Assembly: GCF_030551875.1 (NCBI RefSeq)
Contig: NZ_JAUOZU010000012.1
Coordinates: 62,001-126,000 of the forward strand
DNA length: 64,000 nucleotides
Reading direction: 5' to 3'
DNA from: Fluviirhizobium alvei
GTDB lineage: Bacteria > Pseudomonadota > Alphaproteobacteria > Rhizobiales > Rhizobiaceae
The translations under genes were made by a program, and so were the position numbers. How positions within the stretch are numbered: the stretch's first letter is position 1; every line of letters starts with the position of its first letter. Shown here in pieces: positions 36,232 through 44,575 of the stretch. The notes under the pieces were generated by a model. The model saw only the letters and a program-made list of their open reading frames with translations, was not told the DNA's origin and ran no database searches.

Positions 36232-36489
36232 TCAGGTCGGGCGACGAACCGTCAGCGCTACGAGCTTCATCACCAGAGGCCGCACCGTCAGAACCACGAA
36301 GAATGCTGTCGGCATGGCGATCTGCCAGGTGTGCAGAACACGGGCCAGATAGTCTCCCGACAGGCCGCTATTGATGGCGACGATGACGAAGCACATGAAG
36401 AGCGACATCAGGAGGGCCATGTAGAAAGAAAAGACGATTGGGGTGAAGCGGGCCGGAATGCCGAAACCCGTGTTTGATTGTTTGCTCAT
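36232..36489 (-). CDS. DUF2798 membrane protein
   Basis: This 85-residue protein has two transmembrane helices (FTPIVFSFYMALLMSLFMCFVIVAINSG and WQIAMPTAFFVVLTVRPLVMKLV), the DUF2798 layout. Divergent to a LysR gene with a 107-base AT-rich spacer, it is probably that regulator's target. Function is unknown. Confidence 0.85.
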   Translation of the reverse strand: MSKQSNTGFGIPARFTPIVFSFYMALLMSLFMCFVIVAINSGLSGDYLARVLHTWQIAMPTAFFVVLTVRPLVMKLVALTVRRPT

Positions 36490-36596
36490 GATCGATTGCT
36501 CCTTGTGACGGTGTTCAGATAGCGCTCGCCATTCACACAGATAAGATTTATAGTTTTTAGTATATTCGCAATCAAAACTAATGAATTGGATCGATC

Positions 36597-37502
36597 TTGG
36601 ACCAGTTTCGCTCGATCGAGAGTTTCCTCACCACTGTCGAATGCGGTTCGATCGCCGCTGCCGCACGAAAGATGGGCGTAACCGCCGCCGCCGTCAGCCA
36701 GTCACTGCGCAGGCTCGAAAACGAGCTGAACGTGTTGCTGCTGACCCGGACCACGCGCCGGATCAGCCTGACGGAAGCTGGTGCCACCTATTATGAACGG
36801 ATCAAACCGCTCGTGGCCGGTCTGGAGGCTGCAGCGGAAGAGATTTCCGAGCGGGAGGGCGAAGCCACCGGCCGGCTGCGGATCGCCGCATCGGTCGCCT
36901 ATGGCCGTCACCGGATTGCGGCCATCGTCGGTCGTTTCGCGAGCATGCACCCGAAACTTTCGGTGGAACTGATCCTGGCTGATCGCAGCGTTGATCATGT
37001 CAGCGAAGATATCGACATATCCATCCGGTTCGGCCTTCTCCTGGAGCCGGGTCTGATCGCGCAAAAAGTCTCGACCGAGCCGATGTTCCTCTGCGCAGCC
37101 CCGTCCTATCTCGAACGACGCGGCTGGCCATCCATTCCCGACGACCTCGGCCATCATGATTGCCTGACCTTCAGGTTCCCTGTCGACGGGCGGCAGTTGC
37201 GCTGGAGTTTCAACGTCGATGGCGTGCGCGTAACGCCAGTACTCAAATCCTTTGTGATGGCAAACGATATCGATGCGCTGGTGGAAATGGCGATCGCCGG
37301 CGTCGGCATCACCCGCCTCGGTCGCTTCATCATTGGCGATCATCTTGATCGCGGCCGGTTGGTGCCGCTCTTCACCGGCACCCATGGGCCCCGGATCGAT
37401 CCGGAGCCGTTCGATTTCTACGCCTGCTATCTCGACCGCCGATCGAAGAGCCCCAAGGTGCGGCTCTTCATCGACTATCTGAAGCAGTCGCTGCGGGATT
37501 GA
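36597..37502 (+). CDS. LysR family transcriptional regulator, TTG start
   Basis: This is a 301-residue LTTR with an N-terminal winged helix (FLTTVECGSIAAAARKMGVTAAAVSQSLRRLE) and an effector domain (GRLRIAASVAYGRHRIAAIV). No in-frame ATG or GTG precedes the conserved MDQFRSIESF; the best start is TTG at 36597, with an in-frame TGA at 36582. It is divergent from the DUF2798 gene. The subgroup resembles regulators of small efflux or oxidoreductase genes; the inducer is unknown. Confidence 0.9.
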   Translation: MDQFRSIESFLTTVECGSIAAAARKMGVTAAAVSQSLRRLENELNVLLLTRTTRRISLTEAGATYYERIKPLVAGLEAAAEEISEREGEATGRLRIAASVAYGRHRIAAIVGRFASMHPKLSVELILADRSVDHVSEDIDISIRFGLLLEPGLIAQKVSTEPMFLCAAPSYLERRGWPSIPDDLGHHDCLTFRFPVDGRQLRWSFNVDGVRVTPVLKSFVMANDIDALVEMAIAGVGITRLGRFIIGDHLDRGRLVPLFTGTHGPRIDPEPFDFYACYLDRRSKSPKVRLFIDYLKQSLRD

Positions 37503-37504
37503 TC

Positions 37505-38728
37505 TCAGTCTTTCGGGCAGAGATCGATCGGTGTCGGCACCATGCCGAGATGCAGCTGGCTTCCCGACCAGGGATGCGCGTCACAGACGCTTTCATCGAG
37601 TTCGACACCCAGACCGGGCTCGGTCGACGGGATGACATAGCCTTCCTCCAGCACGATCTTCTTCTTCAGCAACGTTTCGTGGAAGCCGTCGAAGGTCTTG
37701 ATCGCCTCGAGAATGAGGAAGTTCGGCAAGGTCGCGGCGAGCTGGATGTTGGCCGCAGCCTCGATCGGGCCGCAATAACAATGCGGCGCCACCTGGATAT
37801 GGTAGGCTTCGGCCATCGCCGCGATCTTCTTCGTTTCGAGCAACCCGCCAGAACGTCCGAGATTGGGCTGCAGGATGGCGGCGGCGCGATGTTCGATCAC
37901 GCGTGCGAATTCCCATTTGGTGGTCAGGCGTTCGCCTGTCGCCACCGGAATGCTCGTTCCTCGGGCCACCTGCGCCATGACTTCCGGCATATCGGGCGGC
38001 ACCGGCTCCTCGAACCACAGCGGATCGTATTTCTCCAGCGCACGCGCCATCCGGAGTGCACCGGCTGCTGTGAACTGGCCATGGGTGCCGAAGAGAATAT
38101 CGGCCCTGTTTCCAACCGCCTCGCGAACCGCGCGCACCATCCGTTCCGAGAGATCGATATCGTAGAGGCGAGGCTGGTGCCCATCATAGATGGTATAGGG
38201 GCCTGCCGGATCGAACTTGAGCGCGGTGAAGCCTTCCTTGACATATTCGAGAGCGGTCGCGGCGGCCATGTCCGGATCATTATAGACATTCTTGCCCTGG
38301 ATCTCCGCCGGAACCACCGAGCCGCTCTTCGGATAGAGATAGGTGTAGGTGCGGATCCGTTCATTGACGAGACCACCGAGCAGCTTGTGAACCGGCTTGC
38401 CGGCTTCCTTGCCGATAATGTCCCAGCAGGCCATTTCGAGCGCCGATACGCAGCCCATGATCGTCACATCCGGCCTCTGCGTGAAGCCGGACGAATAGGC
38501 ATTGCGGAAGAAGCTCTCGATATCATGCGGATCGCGACCAACCAGGTAACGTTCGGCGCAATCCTCGATCAGTTTTGCCGTCAGGTGCGGATCGAATGTC
38601 GCATTGTAAGCTTCGCCATAGCCGACGACATTGGAATCCGTCGTCAGCCTCACGAAAATGAAATAACGCCCGCCGGCGCCCGGCGGCGGATTGCCAACGA
38701 CCCAGGTTTTGACATCGGTGATTTTCAT
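37505..38728 (-). CDS. enolase-superfamily (mandelate racemase/muconate lactonizing type) sugar-acid enzyme
   Basis: This is a 407-residue MR/MLE-like protein. The N-terminal capping domain begins MKITDVKTWVVGNPPPG. In the barrel I can place Lys171 (KFD), Glu240 (WFEEP), Glu266 (TGERL) and His316 (APHCYCG). The first metal-ligand position reads FGTHGQF, so Gly214 sits where Asp is usual. The dyad position reads QPNLG rather than QPD. The nearest functional groups are acid-sugar dehydratases and cycloisomerases. The substrate is not predictable, and no sugar transporter is adjacent. It is convergent with the LysR gene, two bases apart. Confidence 0.85.
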   Translation of the reverse strand: MKITDVKTWVVGNPPPGAGGRYFIFVRLTTDSNVVGYGEAYNATFDPHLTAKLIEDCAERYLVGRDPHDIESFFRNAYSSGFTQRPDVTIMGCVSALEMACWDIIGKEAGKPVHKLLGGLVNERIRTYTYLYPKSGSVVPAEIQGKNVYNDPDMAAATALEYVKEGFTALKFDPAGPYTIYDGHQPRLYDIDLSERMVRAVREAVGNRADILFGTHGQFTAAGALRMARALEKYDPLWFEEPVPPDMPEVMAQVARGTSIPVATGERLTTKWEFARVIEHRAAAILQPNLGRSGGLLETKKIAAMAEAYHIQVAPHCYCGPIEAAANIQLAATLPNFLILEAIKTFDGFHETLLKKKIVLEEGYVIPSTEPGLGVELDESVCDAHPWSGSQLHLGMVPTPIDLCPKD

Positions 38729-38893
38729 GAAGCGTTCCCTCGTTTGTCGGCAACGGTTTAGCCGATTTCGGCTACGGATGCCCGCGCAATCCCGTCAGGA
38801 AAAAGGCGGAAATGGAACCGGCTGTGCAGAATGCAATTTTGGCCTTGTGCCGGCGAAAGCAATCCGCTTGGCTCATGGCGAAGGGAACGGACC

Positions 38894-39583
38894 ATGGCAG
38901 ACACGATCAAACTGGATGAAAGCTGGAAGGCGGCATTGGCGGGCGAGTTTTCCGCGCCCTACATGGCGAGCCTCAAGAGCTTCCTGCAGGCGGAAAAGCA
39001 GGCCGGAAAGGTGATCTTCCCGAAAGGTTCGGAATATTTCCGGGCGCTCGATCTCACCCCGCTCGGCAAGGTCAGAGTGGTCATTCTCGGCCAGGACCCC
39101 TATCACGGGGACGGTCAGGCGCACGGACTCTGCTTCTCAGTGCTGCCCGGCGTCCGCATTCCGCCCTCGCTCGTCAACATCTACAAGGAAATGCAGTCGG
39201 ACCTCGGCATCCCACCGGCCAAGCACGGCTATCTCGAACATTGGGCGGACCAGGGTGTTCTTTTGCTCAACAGCGTCTTGACGGTGGAACGGTCGCTTGC
39301 CGCCTCGCATCAGGGCCGCGGCTGGGAGAAATTCACCGATGCCGTCATCGCTCGGGTGAACGAGCAGGCCGATCCCGCCGTCTTCATGCTCTGGGGCTCC
39401 TATGCCCAGAAAAAGGCGGCCTTCGTCGACCAGACGAAGCACCTGGTCCTCAAAGCGCCGCACCCTTCGCCGCTGTCAGCCCATAACGGCTTCTTCGGCT
39501 GCCGGCATTTCTCCAAGGCCAATCATTTCCTCGAGGAACACGGCATGGCGCCGATCGACTGGCAACTGCCCGCGCAGGTCTGA
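38894..39583 (+). CDS. ung: uracil-DNA glycosylase
   Basis: This 229-residue family 1 UDG removes uracil from DNA in base excision repair. Motif [21 protein letters not shown], carries the catalytic Asp; motif B is [14 protein letters not shown] with the catalytic His. The start ATG at 38894 follows AAGGGAACGG and gives [15 protein letters not shown]; the longer frame is not supported. Confidence 0.97.
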   Translation: MADTIKLDESWKAALAGEFSAPYMASLKSFLQAEKQAGKVIFPKGSEYFRALDLTPLGKVRVVILGQDPYHGDGQAHGLCFSVLPGVRIPPSLVNIYKEMQSDLGIPPAKHGYLEHWADQGVLLLNSVLTVERSLAASHQGRGWEKFTDAVIARVNEQADPAVFMLWGSYAQKKAAFVDQTKHLVLKAPHPSPLSAHNGFFGCRHFSKANHFLEEHGMAPIDWQLPAQV

Positions 39584-39588
39584 TCCTG

Positions 39589-40032
39589 TCAAAGCGTGAT
39601 CGCGTAGCGGACGAACTGGTCGCGCTTGGTATAATGGTCATAAAGCCGGCGGGCGGTTTCGTTGTCTTCCGCCGTGATCCAGTAGACCGACGCCCAGCCC
39701 TTTTGCCGGCCAAGCGCCAGAAGGTCATCGAGCAGCGCCTGCCCGACCCGCAGACCACGTGCCGTCGGGCTGACGAACAGGTCCTCGAGATAGGCGACCG
39801 GGCGCGTGTCCCAGGTCGTCAGATGCGTATGGTGATGGGCAAAGCCAACCATATTGCCGCCGACCTCCGCCACGCGGCAGGTCAGTTCGCACATCGGATC
39901 GAGAATGCGCGCCCAGGTGGCCATCGTGATCTGCGGCTCGATTTCGACACCGTAGAATTCGCAATAGCCCTGCCAGAGCGGCATCCATTCGGAGAGATCT
40001 CCGGGTCTTGCATCGCGGATGGTCGCCACCAT
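39589..40032 (-). CDS. GNAT family N-acetyltransferase
   Basis: This 147-residue GNAT (YLEDLFVSPTARGLRVGQALLDDLLAL as motif A) is clearly paralogous to the protein at 10928-11377. They share the N-terminal IRDAxxxD, TWARxxxP, YLEDLF and TARxLYD elements over their whole length. It is six bases from the convergent ung stop and 12 bases downstream of the phosphomutase start region on the same strand, so it may be co-transcribed with that gene. The acceptor is unknown. Confidence 0.88.
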   Translation of the reverse strand: MVATIRDARPGDLSEWMPLWQGYCEFYGVEIEPQITMATWARILDPMCELTCRVAEVGGNMVGFAHHHTHLTTWDTRPVAYLEDLFVSPTARGLRVGQALLDDLLALGRQKGWASVYWITAEDNETARRLYDHYTKRDQFVRYAITL

Positions 40033-40044
40033 GGACCTGCTCCT

Positions 40045-41451
40045 TCAGCCGTGAAATTGCGCGGTGAGTTTTACCATCAGTTCGCCGAGCAGCGCCTCGG
40101 TCGTCTCTGCCGCGCCGGTTTCGATATAGAGCCGCATTTCGGGTGCGTTGCCGGACTGGCGAAAATGCACCGTATCGCTGTTATCGAGCTCCATGCGCAC
40201 CCCATCGAGCGTTGAAACCGCTTTCGGATCGGCAATGCGCGCATCGAACGACAGACGCGCATCCCGCGATGTCTCCATGGATTTCAGGAACACCGACGCC
40301 TTGTCGGCCGGAACGTCCTTGACGCGGTCCGCCTTCATAAACCGGGGCGGCAATGTCGCCACCAGTTCGGCGAGAGTCTTGCCCTGTTGCCGCGCCAGAA
40401 CCAGACCGGACACCGCGGGCAGGATCGCATCGCGCGTCGGCAAGGGATCGAGCCTGCCATTTGGAAGATCAATGGCATCCTGCAGCAGGAAACCGCCATT
40501 GGCCTCGAAACCGACTACCGGATGGTCCTCGCCGACCGCCATGCCGGCGACCACGTAGGGAGAGCCGATGCGGGTACGATCGACCCTGGCGAACCAGCCC
40601 GATTGTTCGATCGCCGAGGTGGAGGAGAGCGGCGTTACCACCGTCCGGGCACCGAGGGCTTTCGCGGTCAGCATGCCAAGCACATCGCCATTGATCTGGC
40701 GGCCGGTTCCATCGATCACCAGCGGCCGGTCACCATCGCCATCGGTGGAGATCACTGCGTCGAGCTGATGTTCGGCAATCATGGTGCGCGAGCGCCTGAT
40801 ATCTTCGGGATCGAGCGCCTCGGTATCGACAGCGACGAACCTCTCCACCCGCCGGAACGGATGGATCTCGGCACCCAGCCCCGTAAAGATCCGCACCGTC
40901 AAATCGCGGCCAACCGCCGAATGAAGATCGATGCCGATCCTGTAACCGTTGAGCGCGCCGGCGCCGAAAGCATCAACATAGCGCGCCACATAGGCTTCGG
41001 CGATCGCAGGATCCGCCTCGCCTGTCTCGGCGCTTTCGGCCGGAATGCCCGTTGCCATGATCGCTTCGGCGCGCTCGCGCACCGGCGCCTCGTCCTCTTT
41101 CAGGAACTCGCCATCGGGCCGATAGAACTTGATGCCGTTATAGGTTTCGGGAATGTGGCTGCCGGTGATCATGATCGCCGGGCATTTGCGTGCCATCGCA
41201 TAGGCGGCTAGCGCGGGCGTCGGCACGTTGCCGGCCCAGACGCCCTGCCAGCCCATGGCACGGATTGCGGCAATGACCTGGCCGGCGATCCGCGGACTGG
41301 AATCGCGCAGATCAGCGCCGACATAGGCGGTCTTTTCTTCAGCTTCATCGGCACAGCGCTCGAGAAAGGCGGTGATATAGGCCTTGCAGAGTTCAGAGGT
41401 AAAATCGATTGCCGGCCCTCTCAGGCCCGAAGTACCAAATGCTGCAGCCAC
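40045..41451 (-). CDS. phosphohexomutase (phosphomannomutase-like)
   Basis: This is a 468-residue alpha-D-phosphohexomutase. The phosphoserine loop is MITGSHIPETYNGIKFY, the metal loop STDGDGDRPLVID, the sugar-specificity loop GFEANGGFLL and the phosphate-binding loop VHFRQSGNAPEMRLYIE. It resembles rhizobial NoeK/ManB-type enzymes that interconvert hexose 6- and 1-phosphates for surface polysaccharide synthesis. Mannose versus glucose specificity cannot be fixed from the EANGG loop (GEMSG is usual for GlmM, so that is unlikely). Confidence 0.9.
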   Translation of the reverse strand: MAAAFGTSGLRGPAIDFTSELCKAYITAFLERCADEAEEKTAYVGADLRDSSPRIAGQVIAAIRAMGWQGVWAGNVPTPALAAYAMARKCPAIMITGSHIPETYNGIKFYRPDGEFLKEDEAPVRERAEAIMATGIPAESAETGEADPAIAEAYVARYVDAFGAGALNGYRIGIDLHSAVGRDLTVRIFTGLGAEIHPFRRVERFVAVDTEALDPEDIRRSRTMIAEHQLDAVISTDGDGDRPLVIDGTGRQINGDVLGMLTAKALGARTVVTPLSSTSAIEQSGWFARVDRTRIGSPYVVAGMAVGEDHPVVGFEANGGFLLQDAIDLPNGRLDPLPTRDAILPAVSGLVLARQQGKTLAELVATLPPRFMKADRVKDVPADKASVFLKSMETSRDARLSFDARIADPKAVSTLDGVRMELDNSDTVHFRQSGNAPEMRLYIETGAAETTEALLGELMVKLTAQFHG

Positions 41452-41561
41452 CCGAATCTCCCTTGAACATCAAGCGCGCACCGTTCCTAGCTGCTTTTCA
41501 GGCGGAAGTAAAAACCATCCGCAGACCGTGGTAAATCGCGTTTCGACCCGGTTGGAAATCG

Positions 41562-41589
41562 TTGAAATCTGCAAGACTCATGCTATTAA
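41562..41589 (+). promoter_or_regulatory. probable tRNA-Ala promoter
   Basis: TTGAAA at 41562-41567 and TATTAA at 41584-41589, with a 16-base spacer, lie 38 bases before the mature tRNA 5' end. Confidence 0.55.
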
Positions 41590-41627
41590 TTCGGCACGGT
41601 TGGCGCCTCACGCGACAATCGGGCCGT

Positions 41628-41703
41628 GGGGCTATAGCTCAGCTGGGAGAGCGCTACGTTCGCAATGTAGAGGCCAGGAGTTCGATCCTCCTTAGCTCCA
41701 CCA
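41628..41703 (+). tRNA. tRNA-Ala, anticodon CGC
   Basis: This is a 76-base cloverleaf including an encoded CCA. The acceptor stem GGGGCTA pairs with TAGCTCC and includes the G3:U70 pair that specifies alanine. The anticodon stem CTACG/TGTAG encloses loop TTCGCAA, giving anticodon CGC (reads GCG). The T loop TTCGATC is standard. The adjacent AT-rich stretch downstream is noted separately. Confidence 0.96.
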
Positions 41704-42323
41704 GCATTCCCGCATGACGATGATATAAGACGCAAATCCGGCGATGCAATTGACGGTGGCGCCCTTCGCCGTGACGCCAGTGTCTCCACCGACCACAGGA
41801 TCGTGGACATCCAGTGCAACGGAACGTTGGGGGCACCTACAGCCGACACCGTTTGCCTCGAAGAAAGCCAGCTCCTTAAAGCCAGGCAGAACGCTGAATA
41901 AAGCCCCGGATTTCGGCGAAATATTTCCAGATTCCTTGCGCCTCCCCCTTCAAAGCGAGGATAGAAATTATATATCGTCACTTCTATTGGTTATTCCCTT
42001 TATTTTCCGCCAATTTATTTGCGCTCCCGGCAAATGAAATCGAATACATTTTTGCTTTTATTTCGTTTTCCCTTGCATTTTATAGAGAAAAAGCCCATAT
42101 TTCAATTGAGTTGATTTGGCCGATTTGGCTTCTGCGGTGTCAGAGACCCGCCTTTACCCCCGAACTCTCAAAAAGACTGTATGCTGCGTATACGGCAGCA
42201 ATCACATTTCGTTCAAAGTCGGATCTGTCCTGACTGATGCCGTCCTTCGATGGCCGGATGATGCAGCATTCCGGCTCCCGCGAGACCGCCAACCCAAACC
42301 GTTTCAATCCAATGGAGGTCGAA
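41704..42323. other. AT-rich intergenic region without a convincing gene
   Basis: These 620 bases lie between tRNA-Ala and the small-gene cluster. From about 41940 to 42110 the sequence is markedly AT-rich (for example CCTTTATTTTCCGCCAATTT), unlike its surroundings. Open frames here have poor codon use or run antisense through the tRNA, so none is called. A near-palindrome TGCTGCGTATACGGCAGCA lies at 42182-42200. No integrase fragment or repeat of the tRNA 3' end was seen. Confidence 0.6.
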
Positions 42324-42587
42324 ATGTTGACGCGCAGCACCCAGACGATCGCGCATTTCGCTTCGCCCTTTCGTTTGACCGCATTTGAAGCCCCGCTCCC
42401 TGCCGGCGATTACCGCATCGACTATGACGAGGAGCAAATCGAAGTCGCCAGCCGTCTCGCTTGGCATCGAACCGGCGCATTCATCTTTCTTCCCGCCATC
42501 GGTTCGGTGAGCACATCCCAACAGATGGTGCCGATCGCGATGAGCGACCTTCACAACCTATTGCAAGAGGACCATGAAAACTCATGA
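42324..42587 (+). CDS. small hypothetical protein
   Basis: This is an 87-residue protein. ATG 42324 follows TGGAGGTCGAA. The core PAGDYRIDYDEEQIEVASRLAWHRTGAFIFLPA is rich in alternating hydrophobic and charged residues, suggesting a small beta-rich domain. There is no signal peptide. It overlaps the next gene by ATGA. Function is unknown; small proteins with this PAGDY-DEE pattern occur in other rhizobia, from memory only. Confidence 0.65.
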   Translation: MLTRSTQTIAHFASPFRLTAFEAPLPAGDYRIDYDEEQIEVASRLAWHRTGAFIFLPAIGSVSTSQQMVPIAMSDLHNLLQEDHENS

Positions 42588-42889
42588 CCATACATAGCAA
42601 ACACAAAATCAACCGACGCCCCATGACCAATGGAGCAGCAACCCATCTTTACGTGATCGGGCAGACGGTGAAGCCTAGGCGCGGCCTGCCGATGTCCGTC
42701 GGACATCCGGCCGAGATCTACCACATCACCGCAGCACTGCCCGCGTCCGGCGATGTGCTGCAATATCGCATCCGCAGTGACAATGAAAATTTCGACAGGG
42801 TCGTGACGCAGGATCTGGTGGAACCCGCCGTTTCGCGCCAGTCACGCTCTGGCTCCACACTTCTCACGGAGACTTTCGGTCATGGCTAA
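42584..42889 (+). CDS. small hypothetical protein with SH3/KOW-like segment
   Basis: This is a 101-residue protein. Residues 22-80 (YVIGQTVKPRRG, AEIYHITAALPASGDVLQYR, IRSDNENFDRVVTQDLVEP) resemble the small SH3-like rhizobial family with the pattern GQxV...YxIxxxLP...YRIxS..E...RVVxExxLE. The N-terminal 20 residues are basic. It is translationally coupled to the previous gene (ATGA) and overlaps the next by eight bases. Role unknown. Confidence 0.68.
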   Translation: MTIHSKHKINRRPMTNGAATHLYVIGQTVKPRRGLPMSVGHPAEIYHITAALPASGDVLQYRIRSDNENFDRVVTQDLVEPAVSRQSRSGSTLLTETFGHG

Positions 42890-43025
42890 GGGTCAAAAGA
42901 AAAGCAATCGCGAGGTTCGCAAGCCCAAGAAGGAAAAGGTTGCTCCCGTGCCGGAGACCACCTTCGGCAGCCAGGTGAAGCTTGCCGCCACAGGCAAGGA
43001 AAAAGGCACAAAGCCGAAGCATTGA
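42882..43025 (+). CDS. 47-residue basic protein
   Basis: This short frame encodes MAKGQKKSNREVRKPKKEK, then VAPVPETTFGSQVKLA and a Lys-rich end. It is highly basic and probably unstructured. Small Lys-rich proteins starting MAKGQ(Q/M)KSNRE are frequent in rhizobia. The ATG overlaps the end of the upstream gene by eight bases, and TCACGGAG lies upstream as a ribosome site. Function unknown; nucleic-acid binding is only suggested by charge. Confidence 0.72.
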   Translation: MAKGQKKSNREVRKPKKEKVAPVPETTFGSQVKLAATGKEKGTKPKH

Positions 43026-43086
43026 AACCAGGTCGCCTGGCCGCGCTTTTCCTGGCCGGGAATGTGTTTAGAAGGAGTGGATCATC

Positions 43087-43404
43087 ATGACCGCCAACAC
43101 CAAAATTTCTCTCCGCAAGTTTCCGAGCGCCGCAATCTGCGCCTGGGAAAACGAAGGTGGCGCCGTCGGCCCCAACATGGATGAATTCCAGTTTGGTCGC
43201 CGCATCGAGATGGATCGATCCTGGACCGTCTATCACGTTTTCAGCGGCGTTCCCGCTGTCATCGAGGGTGAACGGCTCACGGGACTGAACAAGGATTCCG
43301 CCACACGGGGTATGCTGTCTCTCAACCAGCACCATGCCGCACACCAGAAGGCGGGGATCATACGGTTCACGCAGCCGAAGCCTCTTTCACCGAAGGCGTT
43401 CTGA
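43087..43404 (+). CDS. small hypothetical protein
   Basis: This is a 105-residue protein with a strong ribosome site (AAGGAGTGGATCATC before the ATG). The middle part WTVYHVFSGVPAVIEGERLTGLNKDSATRGMLSLN looks like one compact domain; no motif is recognised. The stop is two bases before the DUF1488-like gene, so they are co-transcribed. Confidence 0.65.
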   Translation: MTANTKISLRKFPSAAICAWENEGGAVGPNMDEFQFGRRIEMDRSWTVYHVFSGVPAVIEGERLTGLNKDSATRGMLSLNQHHAAHQKAGIIRFTQPKPLSPKAF

Positions 43405-43406
43405 TC

Positions 43407-43682
43407 ATGGCACTGGCTTTCCCCAATGCAAGCCGCAGTTATGACGAGGTCCGCAAAGCCATCCGCTTTTCGGGTCATGACGGCATGTTCGAAATCCGGT
43501 TCTATGTCGAAGCGGAGGCGATCGCCGGAATGCGCTCACCTCCGACCCAGGCCGAGGCCGTCGAGGCTTCCCTGCTGTCTGCGTTTGATCGTCACCGAAC
43601 TTCCATCTACGATGCTGCACAGAAGGCCTATTCCAGAGGGCGCAGCAACGTCTTCACCCTGACTGCGACTGATTTTCACTGA
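43407..43682 (+). CDS. DUF1488-like small protein
   Basis: This is a 91-residue protein beginning MALAFPNASRSYDEVRKAIRFSGHDGMFEIRFYVEAEA, the typical DUF1488 pattern (short beta-rich N-terminus, FxGxDxxxEIxFxV). The C-terminal helix (FDRHRTSIYDAAQKAYSRGR) also fits. DUF1488 proteins are small, cytoplasmic and uncharacterised. Confidence 0.8.
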   Translation: MALAFPNASRSYDEVRKAIRFSGHDGMFEIRFYVEAEAIAGMRSPPTQAEAVEASLLSAFDRHRTSIYDAAQKAYSRGRSNVFTLTATDFH

Positions 43683-43692
43683 TTGGCACGCC

Positions 43693-44508
43693 ATGTTCAT
43701 CCGATACGGATATGAAATGACATTATCCTGCCAGCAGCCGACAGCGCTGGTCTGTCTGCTCTCCGTCCACCAGGATCGGGCAGCAGATATTCGTGTCCCA
43801 GAGACAACCTTCACAAATCCCGATATTGCAACCTCAACCTACCTCGACCTCTTTGGCAATCGCTGCCGACGGCTCGTGGCACCAGTGGGCGACCTGACGA
43901 TCTGGGGTGATGCAACGATCTGGGATTCCGGAAAGCTGGACGATTATCTGCCGCTGGCACGTGAACTCGCCGTATGGGATTTGCCGGATGATTGCCTCGT
44001 GTACCTGACCGGCAGCCGTTACTGTGAAACCGATCGCCTCAGTCAGGTCGCATGGGATATGTTTGGCAACATCAATCCCGGCTGGGGGCGTGTGCAGGCG
44101 ATTTGCGATTTCGTGAATAACCATATCCACTTCGACTACATGCAAGCGCGATCCACCCGGACGGCTTTTGAGACTTTTCAGGAGCGGGTTGGTGTGTGTC
44201 GAGACTTCGCCCACCTTGCCCTGGCCTTCTGTCGCTGCCTCAATATTCCGGCGCGCTATGTCAACGGGCATCTTGGCGACATCGGTGTGCCGGTGGTGGA
44301 TCCGATGGATTTCAGCGCCTGGATCGAAGTCTATCTGGATGGCGCCTGGCGCACGTTCGACCCCCGCAACAATACGCCACGAATCGGCAGGATTGTGGTG
44401 GCCCGTGGGCGCGATGCGGCCGATATTCCGTTGATCAATTCGTTTGGCCCGCACATTCTGAAATCGTTTCGGGTCTGGACCTATCAGGTGCCTGAGCCGG
44501 GTTTGTGA
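43693..44508 (+). CDS. transglutaminase-fold protein with His replaced by Ser
   Basis: This is a 271-residue member of the bacterial transglutaminase-like family (COG1305 type): an N-terminal beta domain of about 110 residues, then the core. Cys169 is in ERVGVCRDFAHL and Asp223 in TFDPRNN. The position normally occupied by the catalytic His reads MDFSAWIEVYL, so Ser208 replaces it. A relay without His would probably be inactive as a classical protease, or the protein may use another residue. The start may be 43693 or 43717. It is the last gene of the small-gene cluster. Confidence 0.85.
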   Translation: MFIRYGYEMTLSCQQPTALVCLLSVHQDRAADIRVPETTFTNPDIATSTYLDLFGNRCRRLVAPVGDLTIWGDATIWDSGKLDDYLPLARELAVWDLPDDCLVYLTGSRYCETDRLSQVAWDMFGNINPGWGRVQAICDFVNNHIHFDYMQARSTRTAFETFQERVGVCRDFAHLALAFCRCLNIPARYVNGHLGDIGVPVVDPMDFSAWIEVYLDGAWRTFDPRNNTPRIGRIVVARGRDAADIPLINSFGPHILKSFRVWTYQVPEPGL

Positions 44509-44575
44509 ATCCAGTTGGGTACCGGGTCTTTATGCGTCGCGCGGCCCACTTGACGATTTACGCAAGATCGCAGCC

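Noticed and set aside
41586-41981. Minus-strand open frame across tRNA-Ala, 131 codons
   Set aside because: It reads antisense through the tRNA and contains the typical artefact translation seen opposite tRNA-Ala genes; codon use is poor.
42182-42200. Near-palindrome TGCTGCGTATACGGCAGCA as an operator
   Set aside because: One extra base breaks symmetry and no adjacent regulator or promoter was identified.
41628-44508. Integrase-mediated island with att repeats
   Set aside because: No second copy of the tRNA 3' end and no recombinase gene in the window; island status kept only as a question.
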